A stretch of DNA of 64,000 bases, taken from assembly GCF_009734445.1 (NCBI RefSeq), contig NZ_CP046457.1, positions 124,001 to 188,000 on the forward strand. Direction: 5' to 3'. Position 1 is the stretch's first letter. Every line of letters begins with the position of its first letter. Under the pieces are notes generated by a model. It did not search any database, was not told where the DNA came from, and saw nothing but the letters and a program-made list of their open reading frames with translations. Both the position numbers and the translations under genes were made by a program. This DNA comes from Candidatus Syntrophocurvum alkaliphilum. Lineage in GTDB: Bacteria; Bacillota; Syntrophomonadia; Syntrophomonadales; Syntrophomonadaceae. Below are positions 58,704 to 64,000 of the stretch, one piece after another.

Positions 58704-61081
58704 TGTTTTGGAAAAAAATGTTTCGCGATATTTTAAGCAATAAAGGTTCATATATAGCGTATTTAGTGCTTATTGTTATTGGTCTTATTACTTTTATGGC
58801 ATGTTCTATTGCTACTGAAAATTTAAAAATTGCAAAAAACGAATTATATGAAGAACAGAATTTTGCAGATGGTTTTATAGAATTATCATCTATGCCTAAA
58901 AGTAATTTAGAAAGACTTTCACGGATAGAAGGAATTGAAAATGTAAGTGGTAGGGTAGTAAAGGAGATCAGACTTAATGAGGATAGTGATAGAAATATAT
59001 ATCTTAGATTAGTTTCTTTAAACCTAGATGCTACCTATAGGCTTAATGATGCTAGGCTACAAAAGGGTGAGAACATTGTAAACAGACAACCATATGTTTG
59101 GTTAGATACTGCTTTTGTGAAGGCTCATGAGTTAAAAATAGGTGATAAGTTAAATATTATAACAGGTGGCAGAAACCAAGAAATTATTTTTAATGGTATA
59201 TCACTAAGCCCAGAGTTTGTCTACATGATAAGAACAGAAACTGATTTACTACCTAATCCGGAACAGTTTGGAGCAGCACATATACCACTAGAAACAATGT
59301 GGAGTATGTTTCCTGATACTCAGGGTAGAGTTAATGATGTGGTATTTACTCTAGAACCGGGTGCTGATTTTGATACAGTAAAAGATAAATTGGAATTAGA
59401 ACTCGAGGCCTATGGGGTAACAAATATTTATCCACGCGCAGATCATACTAGTCACTTTATGCTAATAGAAGAAATAGAAGTTATAGAGTCACTAGCTACA
59501 TTTTTCCCGCTGGTTATATTTTCAATAGCTGGATTCATCATCTTTATTTTATTAAAGCGTTTAGTTGAACAACAACGTGTACAAATAGGGATTATGAAGG
59601 CTTTTGGTTATACAAATCGTGAGATTTTTACTCATTACCTTTCATACGCTTTAGTTTTAGGTTTTGTCGGAGGCCTCATTGGTGGTTTGTTAGGAATGTG
59701 GCTTGCTAATCCATTAACTACATTACTATATGACTTTTTCTACTTGCCAGAAATCTATGAAGGGTTTTCTTTATCATATTTATTTATCGGTATTCTTTTT
59801 TGTTTGATAGTATTGGGTTTTGCAGGGTATATTGGTTGTAAAAATGCACTTGAGCTAGAGCCTGCGGAGGCAATGAGACCACCTGCACCAGTATCAGGTA
59901 AAAAGAACTTTTTAGAAAAACTAAACTTTTTCTCTGAAATGCTTACTATTCAGGGCAAAATGGCAATTAGAAACTTAGGTAGAAGTCGTAGTAGGAGTGC
60001 TCTTATTTTTATCGGTATTATGGTTAGTACAGCACTAGTAGCTTTTACTTGGTCATTAGCATTTGATGCAATGCCTAGATTTTTATTCTATCAGTATGAA
60101 GAGGTAGAGGTTTATGATGCTAAAGTAAGTTTGGTTAATCCACTAGAAAGAAAAACAGTGCAGCAAGAACTAGAACTATACAATGGGATTACCCTAGTAG
60201 AACCGTTAGCTGAGGTGCCAGTTACATTATCTAATAAATGGTTTGAAGAAGATATCCTTTTACTAGGAAATACTAGTGATAGTCAGTTATACAATATTAG
60301 GGATTCTGATAAAAATCGAATATATCTAAAAGAGAATGATTTTATTATTTCCGAACGCTTAGCTAGTAATTTGGGATTAAAGGTAGGGAGCACCGTTAAA
60401 CTTGAAAGTCCATTTATGAGAGATGTTGATGAGTCCGTAAAAATAAGTGTAACTAAGATAATACCTCAATATATAGGCATGAATGCATATATGGAATTAT
60501 CTGAATTAGAGCAATTAATGGGCCAAGGAAGTTTTGCTACATCATTTATGATTAAGGTTGATGACAGTGAAAAGCAAGTAATATCTAGTCTGCGTAATAG
60601 TTATAGGGAAAGTGATTTTATTGCTGGTATAGATACTAGAAGTGAATTAATTCAAAGTTCACATGATACTTGGGAAGCTGCTGGAGGAATTATTTATTTA
60701 TATGTAATGCTTGGAATGATATTTAGTTTTGCTATTGTTTATATTTCTAACTATATTATTCTTTCAGAACGTAATAGAGAATTAGCCTCAATGAAGGTTT
60801 TAGGAATGACCAACAAAGAGGTATTATCAGTTATATCTTTTGAACAGTGGTTTTTAAGTTTCTTTGCAATGCTTGCAGGAGCACCATTAGCTAAATTGCT
60901 TCAGGCAGGGTTTGCTACAGAATTTAGTACTGATATGTATGCTATGCCTACAGATATATCTATACAAGCGATTGCAATGGGGATATTGCTAACTGTGTTT
61001 TCTATATGGTTTGCACAGCGATTTGCTTTAAAGAAGATAAAAGAGTTGGATTTGGTTGAAGTTTTAAAATCTAGAGAATAA
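58703..61081 (+). CDS. FtsX-like ABC permease
   Basis: A 792-residue permease with FtsX domains in two halves: an N-terminal helix, an outer domain, membrane helices at about 255-380, a second helix near 430, and final helices at about 660-790. The layout matches MacB-type exporters with two permease halves in one chain. It is coupled to the ATPase and followed by an HlyD-like gene. Confidence 0.9.
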   Translation: MFWKKMFRDILSNKGSYIAYLVLIVIGLITFMACSIATENLKIAKNELYEEQNFADGFIELSSMPKSNLERLSRIEGIENVSGRVVKEIRLNEDSDRNIYLRLVSLNLDATYRLNDARLQKGENIVNRQPYVWLDTAFVKAHELKIGDKLNIITGGRNQEIIFNGISLSPEFVYMIRTETDLLPNPEQFGAAHIPLETMWSMFPDTQGRVNDVVFTLEPGADFDTVKDKLELELEAYGVTNIYPRADHTSHFMLIEEIEVIESLATFFPLVIFSIAGFIIFILLKRLVEQQRVQIGIMKAFGYTNREIFTHYLSYALVLGFVGGLIGGLLGMWLANPLTTLLYDFFYLPEIYEGFSLSYLFIGILFCLIVLGFAGYIGCKNALELEPAEAMRPPAPVSGKKNFLEKLNFFSEMLTIQGKMAIRNLGRSRSRSALIFIGIMVSTALVAFTWSLAFDAMPRFLFYQYEEVEVYDAKVSLVNPLERKTVQQELELYNGITLVEPLAEVPVTLSNKWFEEDILLLGNTSDSQLYNIRDSDKNRIYLKENDFIISERLASNLGLKVGSTVKLESPFMRDVDESVKISVTKIIPQYIGMNAYMELSELEQLMGQGSFATSFMIKVDDSEKQVISSLRNSYRESDFIAGIDTRSELIQSSHDTWEAAGGIIYLYVMLGMIFSFAIVYISNYIILSERNRELASMKVLGMTNKEVLSVISFEQWFLSFFAMLAGAPLAKLLQAGFATEFSTDMYAMPTDISIQAIAMGILLTVFSIWFAQRFALKKIKELDLVEVLKSRE

Positions 61082-61104
61082 CAGACGAAAGGGGAGGTTT
61101 AATT

Positions 61105-62265
61105 ATGAAAACTAAGTGGAAAGTTGTTTTGGGGATAATAGTAGGGGTGGTGTTTGTAGCTATTATTGTAGCTCAGGTGACACAGGGGATAAATGTAGAT
61201 GTTCAAAAAATTGAAAGTGGCGATATAGATGTAAGTTTTAATGAAACTGGAGAATTAGTATCAGAAGATAAAAGAAATATCTACTCAATGTATAGTGCCA
61301 CCATAAATAATATTATGGTGGCAGAAGGCTCAAAAGTAAGTAAAGGTGAGCTTTTAGCAACATTAGAGGATACAGAGCTAAATTATAAGTTGAATGAATT
61401 AGAATCTAATCTTAGATCTATTAGTAATAAAAAAGAATTAAACACTAGGATATTAGAAAATAACTTAGATGTTGCTGAAAAGAATTATGAAAGGATGAAA
61501 GCTCTATATGAGAAAGGGGCTATTCCTACTGTAGAAATAGAGGAAGCAGAAGAGGCTTTAAAATTAGCCGAATTTGATTTGAAGCAGAATACAGTGTCTT
61601 TAGCCAATGAAAAAGAAGCTATTATAGCAAGAAAAAACATGCTTTTACACCAAAAGAATTCTCATAATATTTATGCTCCTATAGATGGAGTCATAGCAAG
61701 TGTAGATGTAAAAGAAGGTGAGATTAGTAATCCACAAACTGCAATTATGAAGCTATTGCCTATTGATGGTCATAGTGAATTGCTAGTGGAAAGTACAGTT
61801 CTTACCCAGGATGTAAATGATTTATATAATGGTTTATCAGTAAATCTAACTTTTGAACGTAGGAATGAGGATTTAGTTTTTGCTGGTAAAGTAATTGGAA
61901 TATCTCCATATGCCAAAGAGAGCTACTCTCCACTTGGACTTGAAGAAGAAAGAGTGAAAATAACAATATTACCAGACATTCCAGAGGGAGCAAACTTAGC
62001 ACCTGGATATAAGCTAGATGTAGAGTTTATTACCAAGGAAGAATCTGATGTATTAGCAGTTCCTAAAAATGCTTTATTCACGTACGAAGGAGAAGATGCC
62101 TTGTTTATAGTGGATAATAACCGAGCTAAGGTGCAAGAAGTTATTACTGGTATCGAGAGTAGAAGAGATGTGGTAATTAAGGAAGGATTAAGTAAAAATG
62201 ATTTAGTAATAACAAATCCCCAAGTAGATGGTCTTAGTGATGGTAGCAGAGTTTCTTATGAATAA
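61105..62265 (+). CDS. HlyD/RND-type periplasmic adaptor-like protein
   Basis: A 386-residue membrane-fusion protein: an N-terminal membrane anchor (about 5-25), a biotinyl-lipoyl-like region, a coiled-coil hairpin (about 95-190) and beta-barrel domains. In a Gram-positive it would sit outside the membrane with the FtsX permease. GGGGAGG precedes the ATG. The exported substrate is unknown. Confidence 0.9.
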   Translation: MKTKWKVVLGIIVGVVFVAIIVAQVTQGINVDVQKIESGDIDVSFNETGELVSEDKRNIYSMYSATINNIMVAEGSKVSKGELLATLEDTELNYKLNELESNLRSISNKKELNTRILENNLDVAEKNYERMKALYEKGAIPTVEIEEAEEALKLAEFDLKQNTVSLANEKEAIIARKNMLLHQKNSHNIYAPIDGVIASVDVKEGEISNPQTAIMKLLPIDGHSELLVESTVLTQDVNDLYNGLSVNLTFERRNEDLVFAGKVIGISPYAKESYSPLGLEEERVKITILPDIPEGANLAPGYKLDVEFITKEESDVLAVPKNALFTYEGEDALFIVDNNRAKVQEVITGIESRRDVVIKEGLSKNDLVITNPQVDGLSDGSRVSYE

Positions 62266-62294
62266 TTGGGGATAACTGAAATGGAGGTTTGATT

Positions 62295-62534
62295 ATGGAT
62301 ATCAATGAAGATAAAGAACAATATGCTTGGAAAGTATGTTTGCAAATAAAAGGGCATATTGACTCCTGGATGTTTGATTATTATGAGGGGTTAGATATAA
62401 AATATAAAGACGAGGGTAATACCCTCATCGAAGGAAATTTATCAGATATTTCCGCTTTATATGGAATGATATTATACTTAAGGGATACTGGTTTGGAGCT
62501 ATTATTCTTTAAAGCGGAAAAAGTAGTGGTATAA
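62295..62534 (+). CDS. small uncharacterised protein after the export operon
   Basis: A 79-residue protein with no membrane segment and an acidic, mixed alpha/beta look. The ATG at 62295 has GGAGG 7 nt ahead. It follows the adaptor gene by 29 bp and is probably its last partner. I do not recognise it. It is convergent with the regulator gene. Confidence 0.65.
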   Translation: MDINEDKEQYAWKVCLQIKGHIDSWMFDYYEGLDIKYKDEGNTLIEGNLSDISALYGMILYLRDTGLELLFFKAEKVVV

Positions 62535-62542
62535 ACTATTAT

Positions 62543-64000
62543 TTATTCAGATGATATTAAGTTTAATTCTCGAGCTCGGGCTACTGCCTGAGTTCTGTTT
62601 TTTACTCCTAATTTTCCATAGATATTGCTAGTATGCCACTTAACTGTCCCTAGCGAAAGGTGTAATTTATTAGATATATCCTGATTAGAAAGTCCTGAGT
62701 TTAAAAGATTTAACACCTCTAATTCTCTCGAACTTAATTCTTCTATTAGCAAATTTTTATGCTTTGATTTTATATTATCTGAATCATTGCTGTTAGTATT
62801 ACTTTGATTTTCGCGTTTTAAGTGGTTTAATATTTTTTGAGCATATATTAGCAATTCATAGTCATTATCTATCTTATCAACAACTCTATCTAAAACAGGT
62901 ATTAGCAAAGCTCCTTCATCTATGAAAGTTTGAAAATAACCACATTCTATTCCTATTTGTAAAGCATTTTCTAGATAAGATTCTGCTTTTATTGTTTTTT
63001 TTAATAATTCTTCTAAACATGCTTTTAATAATATCGTTTCAAGTAATAATCCTTTTCTATTTCCAAAAGAAGCATGTTCTTTAATTTGGTTTAAAATTTC
63101 ATTAGCATTATCATAATTTTTTTCTTTTATTAAAATTCGCGATAATACTAAGTGTCCACATTCTTGTCCACCATAATTTACAGTGCTTTGCAAGATATTA
63201 TTATCATATATATTTTCTTTTGCTTTATCTATTTTATCCATATCAATTAAAATTCTGGATTTCCATGTAAAAGCAGTAGAAGTTATAAACACTGGTAAAT
63301 TTACCTCTTGATTGATAATTTCAATATGGTCAATAACCTCTAAAGCCTTTTGATATTCTTTATTTGAATAATAAAATTTGCATAAATGCATATAACTCCA
63401 GCCGAATGTAATTTTTTCTGCTTCAGCTAAGGAAATTGCCCAGTCTATATAATCCTTTGCATCATTTAATTGACCTTTTTCACGCAAAAGTTCCCCATAT
63501 AAAGTCCACGCATAAGCTACTTTAGGTATTTTTGAAAGACCACTATCTTTAGCTAGTCGTAATAGTTTTTCAGTTAGTTGTTCAGATTCCTTTAAATTTC
63601 CTTGAGTCCATAAATTAACTATAACCTTTACTCCATTAGATAAAGTAACATAGCTATTATTAAAACTTTGGCCATCTTCATAAGCTTTTTTATAGTATGG
63701 GTATGCATTTTTAGGATTGCCAGAAAACTGCTTGGAATCACCTAAAAAGATAGTTGCGCCAAGTCGCCAATAAGTATCAGACTCAGATAGTAACTGTAGT
63801 GCTTTTTCTGCATTTTCAAGAGCAGCAGGTATATTGTTAGAATAAGAGAAGTAATATGCTTTTACTACAGCTACAATTCCTAGAAAATATTCTTGTTGAA
63901 TAGGGTCTTCATAGCTTTTAGTTTCAACTAATTCTATACAAGCTCGTGCTTCATCAAGACCTTCTTTTACTAAAAAAATAAATGCTTTATATAATAATAA
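62543..64000 (-). CDS. MalT-like LuxR-family regulator with TPR repeats (5' end beyond window)
   Basis: The frame stays open from 62543 to the window edge, at least 485 residues, although no in-frame start lies upstream of the TTG at 63487; reading leftward from 64000 gives LLLYKAFIFLVKEGLDEARA and continues without a stop. The C-terminal LuxR helix-turn-helix has LSSRELEVLNLLNSGLSNQDI and LGVKNRTQAV. The rest is TPR-type repeats, as in MalT. The N-terminal ATPase part would lie beyond the window. It is next to the ABC export operon and may control it. Confidence 0.9.
   Translation of the reverse strand, partial: LLLYKAFIFLVKEGLDEARACIELVETKSYEDPIQQEYFLGIVAVVKAYYFSYSNNIPAALENAEKALQLLSESDTYWRLGATIFLGDSKQFSGNPKNAYPYYKKAYEDGQSFNNSYVTLSNGVKVIVNLWTQGNLKESEQLTEKLLRLAKDSGLSKIPKVAYAWTLYGELLREKGQLNDAKDYIDWAISLAEAEKITFGWSYMHLCKFYYSNKEYQKALEVIDHIEIINQEVNLPVFITSTAFTWKSRILIDMDKIDKAKENIYDNNILQSTVNYGGQECGHLVLSRILIKEKNYDNANEILNQIKEHASFGNRKGLLLETILLKACLEELLKKTIKAESYLENALQIGIECGYFQTFIDEGALLIPVLDRVVDKIDNDYELLIYAQKILNHLKRENQSNTNSNDSDNIKSKHKNLLIEELSSRELEVLNLLNSGLSNQDISNKLHLSLGTVKWHTSNIYGKLGVKNRTQAVARARELNLISSE

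Noticed and set aside
62543-63487. Regulator gene ending at TTG 63487
   Set aside because: The frame remains open with TPR-like sequence to the window edge.

Overview
The window comes from a low-GC, Gram-positive, anaerobic, endospore-forming bacterium of the Clostridia type. Supporting signs are AT-rich DNA, strong GGAGG-type ribosome sites with many TTG and GTG starts, a gerA-type germination operon, a CIRCE element before groESL, a ferredoxin-dependent 2-oxoacid oxidoreductase, a tungsten or molybdenum aldehyde oxidoreductase with its cofactor genes, and the acpS-alr-ndoAI-ndoA and tsaE-tsaB-rimI-tsaD gene orders. I cannot name the species.

Layout. 1-5.5 kb: type II fatty acid synthesis operon, minus strand (fabH-fabK-fabD-fabG-acpP-fabF-fabZ), with a FabK-like flavoprotein diverging from it. 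7.2-12.3 kb: an L,D-transpeptidase, then a minus-strand VOR-type 2-oxoacid:ferredoxin oxidoreductase operon that ends in its probable FadR-family regulator; a perfect TGGTCAGACCA operator lies upstream of the operon, and its TPP subunit is frameshifted. 12.4-20 kb: yedF, an unknown membrane protein between two inverted hairpins, gerKA-KB-KC, and a DUF1538-DUF1538-PII-like trio. 20-24.7 kb: mgtE, a hybrid histidine kinase, a copper-chaperone-like protein, cheW. 24.8-31.2 kb: acpS, nnrE/nnrD, a CBS protein, alr, the ndoAI/ndoA toxin pair, a C26 peptidase, an amidohydrolase and a 63-residue protein. 31.3-38.6 kb: GH18 hydrolase, second L,D-transpeptidase, uracil-DNA glycosylase, tsaE-tsaB-rimI-tsaD, a DnaA-box cluster, lgt, fau. 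38.6-41.5 kb: a candidate Moco/Tuco riboswitch with terminator, a small Cys protein, moaA, moaC, MOSC, mogA. 41.6-50.4 kb: groESL, glnA, an anchored protein, hpt, guaA, aldehyde:ferredoxin oxidoreductase. 50.7-57.7 kb: a frameshifted MMPL/RND transporter, a frameshifted membrane protein, a decayed patch (glycine-rich mini-ORF, probable IS256 remnant), a radical SAM gene and murC. 57.9-64 kb: a candidate attenuator, an ABC/FtsX/HlyD export operon, and a MalT-like LuxR regulator running off the window.

Three features go beyond routine annotation. (1) Five loci carry hairpins sharing a GGGGACG core with different arm sequences, mostly between convergent genes. (2) Four same-strand DnaA-box-like 9-mers lie just downstream of tsaD. 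(3) DUF1538 membrane proteins are paired with a PII-like protein. Four single-base shifts that break otherwise intact genes sit in homopolymer runs, so sequence error must be ruled out before those genes are called dead. No rRNA, tRNA, CRISPR array or intact insertion sequence was seen.
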